A DNA stretch of 64,000 nt, from positions 3,096,828 through 3,160,827 of the forward strand of contig RPFO01000079.1 in the NCBI GenBank assembly GCA_009746045.1, in the 5' to 3' direction. The notes under the pieces are model-generated. The model was not told where the DNA came from. It ran no database searches and was given only the letters and a program-made list of their open reading frames with translations. The stretch is from Mesostigma viride. Taxonomy: Eukaryota; Streptophyta; Mesostigmatophyceae; Mesostigmatales; Mesostigmataceae. Both the position numbers and the translations under genes were made by a program. Of this stretch, positions 39,001 to 51,748 are shown one piece after another. Position 1 is the stretch's first letter. Each line of letters opens with the position of its first letter.

Positions 39001-42000
39001 GCCTTCAACTGTTGGCTCCCATTCTGGTCTCCCTTGGCTGGTCCTCTTGCTCATCCCTTTGCTTGTCCCCTTGTTTGTCGACACGTGCCAGGTTGGATGT
39101 GGGCGACATGCTCACGGGTGACTTTGGCGCCGCCAAGGGTATATGCCTCCACTCATGCCCCACTAATGTGAGTGAATCTGTGGGAATCCGTACATCGTGC
39201 TGGCAAACCGCCTCTTTGGCTCTTCTTCCTTTGGCTGTTCTTCTTTCCTTCCGGCTGTCTGCGTTTGCCGATACTGGCGATCAGCATCTGTCTGTACTCA
39301 TTAATGTGGACACCCCTTCATCTACCGAGCAGCGACTTCTGGCAAGTAAATGGCCTAGTGGCCAGCCAGTACTGCAGCCCCCAAAGCACATCAACTTCGC
39401 AACATATTCACGTACTACGTTGTATACGTGTTGTCTCATTGATATGTTGCCTCGCAGCCACCTTCGGACTTTTTTTTTGCTTTTCATCAGGGGAAAATAC
39501 AAGAGGCTTTACTGTAGTAATGAGTCAGGAGAAATCCATTAAGTATGTTGTAGCGAATATGTTATGGCAATAGTTGATTACATGCATAGTACACTCGCTT
39601 TGTCCACGTGCGGCAACGTCGTTTGCCGTGGTTTGTCCTGTTAAACCCAATAACACACCAAGGGGCAGGGGATGTTACTCAAAGCTGACAGGCTCCTTTC
39701 AGTACCTGCACAAACAACGTTGGCCATATTGGCACGTTGACTATGCAATCGTCTGCCCACATCTCGCTGCTTATAGGTAGCCATGTTTTCGGAATCGTCT
39801 ACCGATCTTTACGGAAGCATGGCTTGGCTTAGGTCAGAGAGGCATGCACATAAGAGGTATGCGTGAGCACTTCTGCAGTTCACCTCAGAGGTGCGGCTTG
39901 CCAGGTCTGTGTGGGTTCCAGATGAAGGAATCGTGGTTCTTTGAAAATAGTTTCTTTACAGTGATATGGAAAGGTAGCCACAATAACTAGGTTGTAGGGT
40001 TCACGTGACATACCTTTCGAGGCCGGTGCGGCCTGATCTGGATTGGCAGTGTCAAAAGATTTGGCCAGTTTCCTTGTCAGGTTGCAGGAGCTATGTTGAG
40101 ATATAAACCTGCCACTGTCTAGGTTTCTTTGTTAATGACGTACGATTACGTAGATCTAGAATCTTTCTCTCACGCAGTATGTGACCTAATAGACCCGGCA
40201 AGCTGACGTTAGCCACTTTGCATCATTTGTTCAGGCGCAAAATTTCCGTGGCGAAAAAATGCCGTCCGGGACAAGGCCGCGTGACATGCAAAAAAGACAA
40301 ACCGAACCCACCTAGCTAAGGTCGGCCTCTTTTCTTTTCCTGCCCACCCTCCCTGCATTTCGGGGGGTAAGGCTACTTTGACAAGCAATACGACGTGTTC
40401 CCATGAGCATGGACGGCCGCGATGTGGCCTGCCTTTGGTATGTGCTCCACTCATTGTTGGAAAGAATTATGGATGCTGTCAGCTGAGGCTGAATCGCCAT
40501 TGGCGATCCCAATAAAAATTCAGCACCACTGAGATATGAACTGCAAGTCTTCCTCAAGGCTCCACAAAGACCCAAGTTATGAAAAAAAATCTGCCAATAG
40601 CAACAGTCATTGAAGTGTCTCCCTTTCTGGGATAACCCGGCTGGCTGCGTGCGGTGCGCCTGCTCAGGTGGTTGAGATGAAATTGCTCTGGAAACGCTGA
40701 AGGACCTCTCTTGGGGCCCAGAAGGTTATTGAATGGTAACTTCTTTTCTTTGCGCTGGCTAAATGGACCTTTTTTCCTGGCATGGTTCCCACTGCTTCTG
40801 TGTTACCGGTTGTCACACACACAATCGGTAACGAAAAACCCATAACCCACCCATTTATCCCCCCCCCCCCCCCCCCCACACACTCACTCCCCACACCCGC
40901 CCGCCCACCCACCTACCCACCCACCCACCCACCCACCCACCCACCCACCCACCCACCCACCCACCCACCCACCCACCCACCCACCCACCCACCCACCCAC
41001 CCACCCACCCACCCACCCACCCACCCACCCACCCACCCACCCACCCACCCACCCACCACCCACCCACCCACCCACCCACCCACCCACCCACCCACCCACC
41101 CACCCACCTGCCCTCGCTGTCATCGCTGTACCACACGCACACACATACACAACACACACATGCCCACGCACGCACGCATGCTGCTGTCCGTCCCGCTCTC
41201 GTGCCTCGCAGGCATGCCCCAACGCTCTGTGCACCAGGCCTGACCAGCTTCTGTGCCAATACAACACAGACTACGAGAATGATTGGGCCACGATGACCGA
41301 CCTCATCACCGTAAGTGATCGCAGCCACTTAATCAAGGCAGTTCGGGGTGTGAACCGGAGCGTGGCAGCATAGTCTATCACATTACACATAGTAATATAT
41401 ACTACTATACAACCAATCTACCATGATTTATTCATATGACATGAAATGATTAGAGTAAGTCTGCTATACTTTAAAATTGTTCTAGCGTAAGATGGCGACA
41501 TTATCAACATGAGTTTCGCTACCGTTGAAACTAGGTTTCGTTGAAAAGGCAAGCATACGGAAGTGATGCATTGGTGCTAGAAGTAACTGCGATCACAAGC
41601 AGTGTGCCTACCATGGTTAACTGCTGTTGGTGGTTCATAAAGCAGCTGGCATCCATTCTGCTGGCAATGCCAGCCCCCCTGTCACCCAAACAATGCTGAT
41701 CCTCTGGTGACCTGTCTTGTATGCGTTCTTGGGGATGTGACACCTGCCCGATTGTGTCTCTCTTATCATGTATCAAGTTGGTGGTTTCATCTACGTAGCG
41801 CCGGATACGTGGGCAATGCCTAGGGGACATGTGCGATACATGATTATGTCGGTCCAGCATGTCTGACCCAGTATGTCTGAATGGTTAAAGAAGCATCTGG
41901 GCCGCGCAAGCCTGTCTCATGGCATAGGGCCTCCAAAGAGCCCATCCTATGTCGGGCCCTTTGAAGTCCCCAAGTACGGCGTGCTTGACCCAGCGATGCT

Positions 42001-45000
42001 CGAAAAATCGAGGTTGCCTGGTGACTAACATTTCGAGTGATTTCACCAGTTGAATGGTAAAGTAAACCATGTCATGCTTAACCAACTCTCTAGAGAATGA
42101 CTGACACACACTGCACCGGGGCAAGTGTTCCACGCTGAAGCCTGCCGTCTGGCTTTCCTTGGGCTCTTAATAATGGTGACACACTCTTGCAAGTTGCAGC
42201 AAACTTTGACTTGCCGTCGTTTCATCTCGATTCATTTCCTTAGTTGCTATCGGCAGGCTTCCCCACACGTTCTTGTTTTCCATCCGTATGCACGCACCCC
42301 CTCCTCCCTATTTGTTTTCCATCCGTATGCATGCACCCCCTCCTCCCTATTTGTTTTCCATCCGTATGCATGCACCCCCTCCTCCCTATTTGTTTTCCAT
42401 CCGTATGCATGCACCCCCTCCTCCCTATTTGTTTTCCATCCGTATGCATGCACCCCCTCCTCCCTATTTGTTTTCCATCCGTATGCATGCACCCCCTCCT
42501 CCCTATTTGTTTTCCATCCGTATGCATGCACCCCCTCCTCCCTATTTGTTTTCCATCCGTATGCATGCACCCCCTCCTCCCTATTTGTTTTCCATCCGTA
42601 TGCATGCACCCCCTCCTCCCTATTTGTTTTCCATCCGTATGCATGCACCCCCTCCTCCCTACACCCTCACAAAGCTGCCTCCCTAGTTTCTGCAGCCTAG
42701 TCACAGGCTGGCACAGTCCTCTTCAATAAACTGTTATTAACTGTGCTTTGTGGCATGCCCTCCTCGTGTCAAGTTCTACCCTCTCCTTGTGTTAATCATT
42801 TACTGCGCCTTCGGCTCCACTCTCTTTACTGTGCCTGTTCCCTGTGCTTTAGGCTACCCTGTCTTTGCGATGTCCTACTCATTGTGCTTTGGAGTAGACT
42901 TGTTTGATGTCCTTGATCACACTATTTTTTAAAAATGTGTTATATACTTAATACGGCGCAGGGCAACGACAAGTGTTCGGGCATCCTGTTTGAGACGGTC
43001 AGCGTGCTGAACAAGTGTTTTCCGACGGTGCCCGACTACCTGGTGGACCTGGTCAACAACATGCCGGACAAGATCAACGAGACAACGGTGAGGGCAGCCT
43101 AGGATCAGCAAATGCTGGTTCGGTGGGTAGTATTCCCTAGTCCATGCACAATAGTTGGTGGCCAGTGGCACGCTCACACGATGATGACACCATGCAGGTG
43201 GTCTGCTTTCTGATTCCAGATGACAAATGGTTCAGCACCCCTGTTTGCACATGTCCACGTGACCCTCGGTAATTTGTGAAACGCATTTCTGAGCTATCAG
43301 CTGTCGTTTAGTTTGGTTTGAGTCTTACTTTTCTTTTTCTTCCTCTTAAACCTCTCCGGGGAGAAAAGGGGCTTTAACTTTGGCTATAGCTTTACTTTCG
43401 ATTTGGGTTCTTTTTCTTCCCACCCCCCACCCACCCCCCTTCCCCTTTTTTTTTGTTTTGCTTCATCAATGTGTTGTTCTTGTCCGCGACTGCTGCTCAT
43501 CACACCACCAGGAACTAGAAGTTTTTCGCTGTGTAATCAACACTGTACAATCAGCAAAATTTGCAATATGTGATACCCACCATGAGATATTTTGAAGGGT
43601 ACCATCTCTTGGGCAGTGCCCATGGTCATGGGCACCATGTTGCCCCAATCAGTAATGCAATGGGGCAGTGCTGAGATTCAGTTGTTGGGGCTCTAGCAGA
43701 GATTCAGAAAAGCCCCTAACAATGTAACTATTTTTCTCCTTTTATTTCTCCTTAATTAAAAAAATCTTATTTTACTTTTTAAAATAAGTATATAGTATTC
43801 TCCTCCTTATACCTACACCCACCTGTTATATGCCTATACCCACCTGTACGCACCTAGTTTGGGTAGTACATCTCTACCTCTACGTTTACCTACCTCTACC
43901 TGGCAATGTAACCTACCCACTGACCCTTAGTAACCCCCTTCACCTCCACACAAAGCAAACCAAATCAAACCAAATCAAACATTTCATGCCACATTACATC
44001 GCCTCAGACCCTGCCCCACCCCCACCAAATAGCCCCACAACCTTCCAACCAAAGCACGCATTAAACTAACCAATCAGCCAATCGCTCCCCCCCCCCCCCC
44101 CCCCCCCGCCCTCGCCCCAGGCCGACGCGACCACCCTGGAGGCATTCCGCTACCGAAACGCCATGGTCTCCCTCAAGGACGCGTTCAGCCGCGAGACCAT
44201 GCAGCGCTACATCGCCGACCTGTACAACGGGTGGACGGTGCTGGCGATCGCGGGCCTGGCCGCGGGCGTCGTCATCAGCCTCCTGTGGATCATCTTCCTG
44301 CGGTTCTTCGCGGGCGTGATGTCCTGGGTGGGCGTGTTCCTCGTGAACGCGCTCTTCATACTCTTCACGCTCGTGTGCTACGTCAAGGTGAGGTGGTCAT
44401 TAAGCCCAGCGTGACGGTGGGGCGGGAACAAAGCCCAGCCTGAAGGTGGGGCGGGAACAAAGTCCAAGATGGGGGTGAGGCGGTAACAAAAGCCATCGCA
44501 GGGGTGACGCAATGGGTCTATGGAGATGAGGTGATCGTCAAGGGGAAGGGGTTGAGTATTCGGTGCAAGGGTTTGGGGACAGCGTCAAGGCGGGGCCCTA
44601 GAGCAGCAAAAAAGCGTAAAGGTGGGGCCATTAGAATGGAAACAGGTCAATGTGGCGCGACCGGGATGATCATCAAGGTGGGGCTGTGGGAAAGAACATG
44701 GCACGAAGTTAAGGTGATGGGAAAAGCCAACGTCAACCAGGGGGTTTATGCATCTTTTAACTAACGAGACGTGACAAGAAAAGCCAGTGTCGTGTTGAGG
44801 CTGTTGATGACCCTTCGTCCAGGCGAGGGGCTGTGCACCCTACTGTGAGGAGTATAGGCCCTACAGCTCTCTACATAGAAGTATTAGCTCTCTACATAGT
44901 ATTAGCTCTCTACATAGAAGTATTAGCTCTCCAAATAGTATTAGCTCTCTACATAGGAGTATTAGCTCTCTACATAGTAGTATTAGCTCTCTACACAGTA

Positions 45001-48000
45001 TTAGCTCTCTACATAGTAGTATTAGCTCTCTTCATAGTATTTGTTCGCTTGAACCTGCAAGCTCTTGGCCTTTAACAAGCAGGAAGGAGGGAGGTCGAGA
45101 TGTGCCCTTCCCTTATCCCCGGTTCATCTTACACCCCCACGCCCTGTCATGTTGTCGTAAATCTACGTTGGCATGATTCCGTGTTGTCGTAAATCTACGT
45201 GGGCATGATCCTGGTGTCAATGTCTTGTAACATGATCCTATCCCCCTGACCCATGCGGCTTTTAGTCTACGTGTTTGATTAATGCGGTCCTGTGTCCCCC
45301 CCCCCCCCCCCTTTCTCTCTCCCACTTCCCCCTCTTCTTCATCTCCCCCCCCCTCGCGGCCACGCCTCTCCTTACTCTCCTTTCCCCTTCCCCCCCCCTC
45401 TTCTTCATCTCCCATTCCCCCCCCCCCCCCTCCCAGGCGGGCCACATCAAGCTGAACGTGCTCGCCGAGAAAACGGGTGCCAACTTCCCCGACTTCCTCG
45501 ACCCCTCAGAGAACGACCGCGACATTTTCCGCATCATCGCCTACGTTCTCTCCGGCGTGACCCTGCTCCTCCTCCTCCTGACCATCGCGCTCATCCCCCG
45601 CATCCGCGTGGCGGTGGCCACCCTCAAGGTGGCCTCACAGGCGATCGGCTCGATGCCCCACGTCGTCTTCTTCCCCATCATCCCCTTCATCCTCACGCTC
45701 GGCCTCATCATATACTGGTTCTGCGTCATCGCGCTCCTCTACAGCGCGGGCGACGTGAAATATGACCCAGCCGTCGATGTGGAGTACGATCTCGTGTGGA
45801 CCGACAAGCTGCGGTGGATGGCGGTTTATCACCTATTCGGGCTGTTATGGACGAATCAGTTCATCGTGGGTCTCACGCAGACCATCCTGGCGGGGGCGAT
45901 TGCCGCGTTTTATTGGGGGCGGGGCGACCCGGGTGCCGTGGGCGTGCACGGGGGTCTCCTGCGGTCCTGCTGGCGCACGCTGCGGTACCACATGGGTAGC
46001 ATCGCATTGGGCTCGTTCATCGTGGCCATCATCCAGTTCATCCGGATCATCGTCGAGTACATCGACAAGAAGAGCAAGGCTGCGCAGAAGGAGAACGCGC
46101 TGCTCAAGTATGTGCCCTCGTGATGGCTTTCGACCGCCCTTGTGCAGCAAATGCACGAAGGTTTTGTTATGCCTGTTGTTATGCCTTCTGCATTAGACGG
46201 AGAGAACTTGACTATCGGTTAGTTTGGCGTTGGTACTGGCCTTTGCAACGCCTCTCTCTTAAGTGGCATGTATTGTGGCCTTGTACCACCCTTGCTTTTT
46301 TGGCAAATAGGAAGCATTCTAACAGCGGTTGCTACGCCCTTGTAATGCCCTCTTGTAGTGCCCTTTGCAGTGACCTTGTAGTGCCCATGCACTGCCCTAT
46401 TTAGTGCCCATGTAGTGCCCCCTTAGTGCCCTTTTTAGCGCCCTTTTCATGCCTTGCAGCAGCCTTGCAAATTCCTGTGGTTTGAGGAGGAGGCAACAGG
46501 GAGGAAGAGGAGAAGAGGATGGAACAAGGGGAATGGATAAGAATTAAGACCGTGTATTCCTTAGGTAAGGATAAAACCTGGGAATCAACCAGATAAGACT
46601 TGCTCCACATTGCAAAAATAGATAGTAGTGTCTCTTCAAGGCTCGGTACGAGAAGCCATGGGAGGGAGTGTAGGCTGGAGGCCTGAGAAACAGACGTGTG
46701 CTGCGTGTGTGTGAATTAGAATGAGCAAGCATCGTTGGAGGAAAGCAGGCTTGGCAACTCCGGCAACAAGACCTGGAGTCTACGCAGCATTTGACTTGAC
46801 ATTGGTGTGCTAGGTAGGCATAATTGGGTGTGCATTTCTTGAGCCTGCGGTCGCCTATGGCCACGGGAAGCAACGGAAACGATCCGGTTGCTGTTTGCCT
46901 GCTCTTTGCTGCATTGGTAAGCTGTCAAAGATGACCCCCCTGCACCTACCATCTGCCCTCACCCACCCCACCCCGTGGCCCTCACCTCGCGACTCTCCAG
47001 CACATGCCCACTGCCCATCCCATGGATGCACGAGTAGGGCTCCTTGACGCTCAACCCATGTGCATGCTGTCCCAACTATCAGCTGCCATCATGTGCCATC
47101 CCTTCACCCCATTTTCTGCCGCTTCTCTGGCACCCTCGTCTCACTAATGGGGGCACATATATTAACACCTATACAAAGCAAACTTCGTGGCCGTTGGTCC
47201 GATAATTAGGGGGAGTACCGCCGATAATTAGGCAGTGAATCCTGATGCAAAAATCAGCCATTCGGGCGTACTCCGGAGATCTCCAGAGATTGAGGGATAA
47301 ATCCCAGATACACTACACGCGAATCGCCAGGCGCGCCGCCAGGCCTCCTCTCCAGAGCGCAGCGAAGGAGCATGTTACTACTACGAGAAAGATGCGGAAG
47401 GAATTTCAGGCGACGGGCGACGGGCAACTAGCAACTATCAGTTTCAGCGAGGGGCGGAAGGAACTTCATGGGCAACGGGCAACGGGCAACGGGCGACAGG
47501 CGACGGGCGACGGGCCACTATGTACCACGGGCCGATAGCCACTGACCCAGGGCCACGGGCAATGTCAGCAAGGGACGAAAGGAACCACGGGCCACGGGCC
47601 ACGGGCCATGGGCCATTACTGTAGCCACGGGCAAAAATTTCAGCAACGGAGGGACGGAAGGAATTTCTAACCACGGGCGATGGGCCACGGGCGACGCGAC
47701 AGGCCATGCGCACCGGGCCACGGGCAGGGGCACGGGAATTTTCGATAGCAGCCGGACTTGACTAGGAGTATCCGATAGTAGAGTCTAAGATAATAGGGGG
47801 CTTGGCCCCACCAGGTTCTACTTGTTACTTTATAATAAAGTAATTAACCAATTACCAAATGATAACTACGCCCTCCCTCCTCTCCCCCCCCCCCCCCGTG
47901 GTGCAGGTACTTCATGTACTGCCTGAGGTGCTGCCTGTGGTGCCTGGAGCAAATCGTCAAGTTCATCAACCGCAACACGTACATCATCATCGCACTCAAG

Positions 48001-49045
48001 GGCAGCAGCTACTGCAAGTCAGCCAACAGGTGAGGCCAAGCCAACAGGTCAGCCAACGGGTGAGACCAAGCCAACAGGTCAGCCAACAGGTGAGGCCAAG
48101 CCAACAGGTCAGCCACCAGATGAGGGCACCAAGCATCAAGGAGGCCAGCCTGTACAAGCACAACATGCAAGTGCAGCCCGCAAGTGAAACCTAACGGCTG
48201 TGCCCTGTCCTGCACTCATGCATGCGTGTGAAGGAGGGAAATCGGAACAAGGCATCCGAAAAGGGGGGGCAGGGGAGGGGGCAGCCAATGTTGCATTGAC
48301 CGATACATCCACTACCACGATGCAATCGGCAGGGCTTCCATCACAGGAGATGCTGCTGTTATTGCTACTGCTATTGCTATCGCTACTGCTATCGCTACTG
48401 CTATTGCTGCTGCTATTGCTGCTGCTACTGCTATTGCTGCTGCTATTGCAACTGCTATTGCTGCTGCAATTGCTTCTGCTATTGCTACTGCTATTGCCGC
48501 TGCTATCGTTACTTCTATCTCTACTTCTATCTCATGCTATCACTTCTCCTATTTGGACTGCTATCGCTGTTTCTGACATGGTGCCACGGTTCCCACCGCC
48601 CCACACTATACCCTATGCCCTCAACCCCCCTGTGCCACGTCCCTGCAGGGCGGTCCAGCTGATCGTGGGCAACGTCCTGCGCGTGGCCACGGTGAACATC
48701 GTTGGCGACATCCTCCTCTTCCTGGGCAAGCTCTGCGTGGCGGCCGGTTGCGGCCTCATCGCGTTCGCGATGTGCAACACCGACCGCTACACCGACCCGA
48801 CACGCGACACCTACCTGTCCAGCCCGCTCTTCCCCGTGGCCTTCTCGGTGCTCGCCGCGTTCCTGATCGCCTCGATATTCTTCCAGGTGTACGAGATGGC
48901 GGTGGACACGATCCTGCTGTGTTTCTGTGAGGACTGCGAGCAGAACAACGGGAACCCGCTGTATGCGCCCCCGCTGCTGCTGTCAGCGATCGGCCAATCA
49001 AAAGAGAGCCAGAGGAGGGCGTCCACGGTCGCGCCCGCAAAGTAA
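36031..49045 (+). CDS. Choline transporter-like protein (SLC44/CTL family), 11 exons, 669 aa
   Basis: Exons: 36031-36069, 36266-36328, 37472-37524, 38353-38448, 39092-39167, 41212-41310, 42962-43087, 44121-44387, 45437-46107, 47907-48029, 48649-49045. All sites are GT-AG, all phases agree and the sum is 2010 bases. The start ATG has context ACCATGG. The N-terminus has RKCQDILFLLIFIAFW leading into the first membrane span, then YGLDYQGNLCGD, the family's extracellular signature, and a Cys-rich loop (KGICLHSCP). Exons 8-11 hold about nine further spans, with LKVASQAIGSMP, GSIALGSFIVAIIQFIR, NRNTYIIIALKGSSYCKSA and VNIVGDILLFLGKLCV, all conserved in CTL proteins. The C-terminus DTILLCFCEDCEQNNG ... 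APPLLL fits plant/algal members. It is expected at the plasma or an inner membrane, moving choline or related amines. No lesion is visible. Confidence 0.93.
40857..41107 (+). repeat. Poly-C and (CCAC)n microsatellite in CTL intron 5
   Basis: A C17 run, then about 200 bases of CCCA tetranucleotide with one slip at 41056. It ends about 105 bases before the exon 6 acceptor. Confidence 0.97.
42273..42662 (+). repeat. 39 bp minisatellite, ten units, CTL intron 6
   Basis: Ten near-identical 39 bp units: TTGTTTTCCATCCGTATGCA followed by TGCACCCCCTCCTCCCTAT. Only the first unit differs (TGCACGCACC). Because 39 is a multiple of three, several frames stay open, but no coding role is likely inside this spliced intron. 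Confidence 0.97.
44865..45045 (+). repeat. AGTATTAGCTCTCTACATAG minisatellite, CTL intron 8
   Basis: Units of 18-21 bp alternating TACATAGAAGTATTAGCTCT and TACATAGTATTAGCTCTC, about nine copies with drift. Confidence 0.9.
47395..47735 (+). repeat. ACGGGC/CCACGGG minisatellite, CTL intron 9
   Basis: Short degenerate units of 7-9 bases (CAACGGG, CGACGGG, CCACGGGC). A longer segment with GGAAGGAA(C/T)TT recurs three times (about 47396, 47457 and 47655). Confidence 0.8.
48018..48121 (+). repeat. 30 bp tandem repeat spanning the exon 10 splice donor
   Basis: The exon end GTCAGCCAACAG|GTGAG is followed by CCAAGCCAACAG and then repeats at a 30-base period: GTCAGCCAACGG|GTGAG and GTCAGCCAACAG|GTGAG, and a last unit with ATGAG. 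Three donor-like sites therefore lie in register at 48030, 48060 and 48090. Confidence 0.9.
48346..48540 (+). repeat. (GCTATT/GCTGCT)n triplet microsatellite, CTL intron 10
   Basis: Imperfect CTG/CTA/TTG triplets giving a poly-Leu reading frame. It lies wholly inside the intron and is not coding in the spliced model. Confidence 0.9.
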
Positions 49046-50591
49046 TGAGGAAAGTACTCACGGATTTCTTTAAAGGCGCAATTCCGGGGGGGCGCCCTTG
49101 CTCAGCCTTGGTTGACCCATTCCACAGGACGCTGGCCCGAGTGGCATTGGGGTCACCCTCATGGACGCATAGCGTGGCGTTACCCTCGTGCATGCCCTCG
49201 TGCAAGCACAACCTCATCACATCCTCGTGATACCAAGCGTGGGCTGCTGGTGGACTCCTTGGTAGCGTGACCGGCCCGTTGCCTGAGGGGCCATTGATGC
49301 CCGCAGCATTGGCGCCCGCAACGAGAACGAGGGGGGACGGGATGACTGGTTTGCTCAGGCGTCTCCCTCCACGACCAAGAAAAAAGCTACTGCGGCAGTG
49401 TCGTTCACTGCTGATGATGATGACTGGTGTGGTGGCCGCTAGACCATGAATGATCGCGTGAAGCCTCTCGTGGGAACCGCTTATGGTGGCCGCTCATGTA
49501 CTGGCAGCCACCGAGCTTAGAGTTGGTGGCCGCTGCAAGCACTAGGCATGGAGCTCCGGGGTCCCTTGTTGGACTTGGGAAGGTCGTATTAGGCGACGGG
49601 CGCATGCGGCGCGATGGTGTGCACATAGTCACTGAGCTGCTCAAAGCGCAAGCCGATTGCCATCAAGACATGTCCTGAGATTCTAGGACCACATCAGCAA
49701 CGTGGGCATGCACAGGACCCCTTCAGGACCGTGTGGTATGTGAGTCGTGTCACGTCCCTATCCCTGACAGGGATGAGAGTGACAGGCGGGGGCTTTTGCT
49801 GGCCGGCTCTGGTAGGCTTTGTATCTTCCGTACTAATGGGTCTATTGAAATGAGGGTGTCCCACCACGGAGAAGGTGCCGTTTTAATCTGACCTGCCAGA
49901 ACATAGCGTAGCTGTTTGCTTACTCAAGTGCCCCGCTGATAGCATGCAAGCCATTTGTGGACTGCTTGCATCATGCAAGGAGCACGGTTAGAGGCAACGT
50001 ATGCTGTGCCGACCCCGACAGTGTACTGCGGCTACCAGTCAAGTGGGCAGTAATGAGGACACCGCGTTAGATGCTGGCTGGCAAGATGGCATGGAAACAT
50101 TCTGATGGCTTCATTCTGGGTCATCTGTATTACTGTATAACAGGCATTTTCGCATTCAAGGTAGGCTCCAGAGTGCCATGCCCCCAGATTAGGTAGAGGG
50201 AACCTTTTATAGAATTTTGCAGGGTGTGATAGTTTTGATCAAAACTTTCCGGGGGACCCTTTCTCGGGCTACATTTCCATCCTCGGTATGATTGGATGAT
50301 TGTGTGTGCCATCCCTATTCAAGGATGCATGTCCTCTTGTAACTGATGATATCTGCAAGCAAGTAAATCCTTCTAGTGGCCGGCCATGTATGCATCACTT
50401 GTTAATTAGTGGGATATGCAGAATCAGTTAGATTATTATGTAGGCTTCAATCATCACATTGATCATTCCAAGGGTGCTCCACGGCTCTCCTGCAACAGTG
50501 CCGTGTGCGTGTACTAAATAATTAACCAGTCCCAAGTTACGACATGAAGCTTTCAATATTCAACCTGAAAAAAAAACTCTGTCATAATATC

Positions 50592-50680
50592 AAGCTAGGA
50601 GACAACCAGCGCAGGCCAGAAATCGGGAGAATCCGGACCATGGTAGCTCGAGCCTGCTGTTATCTTGTCCGCGTGTTCGA
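50592..50680 (+). repeat. SINE-like repeat, copy S3, flanked by an 11 bp direct repeat
   Basis: GTCATAATATC occurs immediately left (50581-50591) and right (50681-50691) of a consensus copy (GACAACCAGCGCAGGCCAG ... GCGTGTTCGA). That is the expected target-site duplication of a retroposed element. The body ends at GTTCGA, short of the GTTCAGGATGATGAATAT tail seen in other copies. Confidence 0.75.
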
Positions 50681-51320
50681 GTCATAATATCTTCTGAATA
50701 TCATTGAAATCTTGTTGTCCCCGAAAAAAATGTAAACGAACAGTTTCTAGCTGACACTTGTAGAAATCAGGAAACTACGGACAGTAATGTGACAGGGTGC
50801 CTCTACAAGGAAAGCCTGGTCATTCCTTGGAAGTGCACTGCCATGACGCATATGGCCACGAATGACAGCTAGGCTGCTCGAGACGGTACCAGACCCATCC
50901 CAGAGACCCCAATATAGACCAGGTAAAGAATGTTCAGCCATTTGCACTGTCCCATAGAGGAAGCAGCTCGTCCCCACTCGCCACACTGGCAGCTTTATCA
51001 GTAGCTTTCTTTCTAGCACACAATGATTTCCAGAGACGTCCCGTAACAACCCTTCCCAGCAAGAACCTGGATAAGCAGCTGTTGGGCCAAGTGTACCATG
51101 CCTCGCCAGTCCCTCCCACCAAATGTCACAAAACACCAGTCATGCCAAAGAGACATCGCTGGGATAGGCGGTGAGGGAGTGACCCCTTGTCCACTGCTCC
51201 GCGAGACAGACACTACATGGGCTGAGTTCCCCTTTTCTGGTCTCGAGGGTTCGGGTTCCATCGCTCTGTCGCAGGCCTGCCATTGCGCGTGCTTAGACCA
51301 TCACAAGGTCAAGTATGAAT

Positions 51321-51344
51321 GAGGCAACCAGCGCAGGCCAGAAT
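51321..51344 (+). repeat. SINE-like repeat, fragment S4
   Basis: Only the 5' block GGCAACCAGCGCAGGCCAGA is present. It diverges at once after GAATTC. Confidence 0.6.
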
Positions 51345-51748
51345 TCAAAGCCCAGTACAAGTCCAGTGACCTGACCTAAGGCGCATGGTGACCACCGCAG
51401 TGTCGAGGCAAGCAGCAAGTAAACTAATTACTGCCGAGCGCCGGAACGTGGCCGCCATATGCCTGTCCGGGTAACTGCAGACAATCGAGCCCAGCAGGCT
51501 CTCTCATTTCTGTGGAATGCTTTTTTTCTGCAGACGAATCAATAACTGCCGCCGAAGTCTGTGTGACCATTAAGTATCTGCATACAAGATCCGGCCGCGC
51601 TTCTCCATGTACTGCCAACCCATGGCATCATGGACACTATAGCTTCAAGCTTGACTTGGGGCACAAGTCAAGCGTGTGTACCAAGCCCGAGCCCCTGCCA
51701 CCTGCCACGGCTGACCCGGCTCAGCTAATAAAATATTTGGTAAACTAT

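Larger units (their letters stand above)
49046..51748. other. Intergenic region between convergent genes
   Basis: This lies between the CTL stop and the stop of the minus-strand gene. I find two SINE-like copies (50592-50680 and 51321-51344) and no ORF with coding character. Polyadenylation sites cannot be placed with confidence. Confidence 0.5.

Noticed and set aside
40855-41328. Gly-Trp-Val repeat ORFs
   Set aside because: By-product of the CCCA microsatellite in CTL intron 5.
42240-42729. CRISPR-like array or repeat protein in the 39 bp minisatellite
   Set aside because: Units are head-to-tail with no spacers, and the array lies in an intron of a well-supported gene. Four frames are open only because 39 is a multiple of three.
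48200-48648. Poly-Leu N-terminus of the 281-codon ORF leading into the last CTL exon
   Set aside because: It is intron sequence (triplet microsatellite). The acceptor at 48648 is in phase with exon 10 and marks the true exon start.
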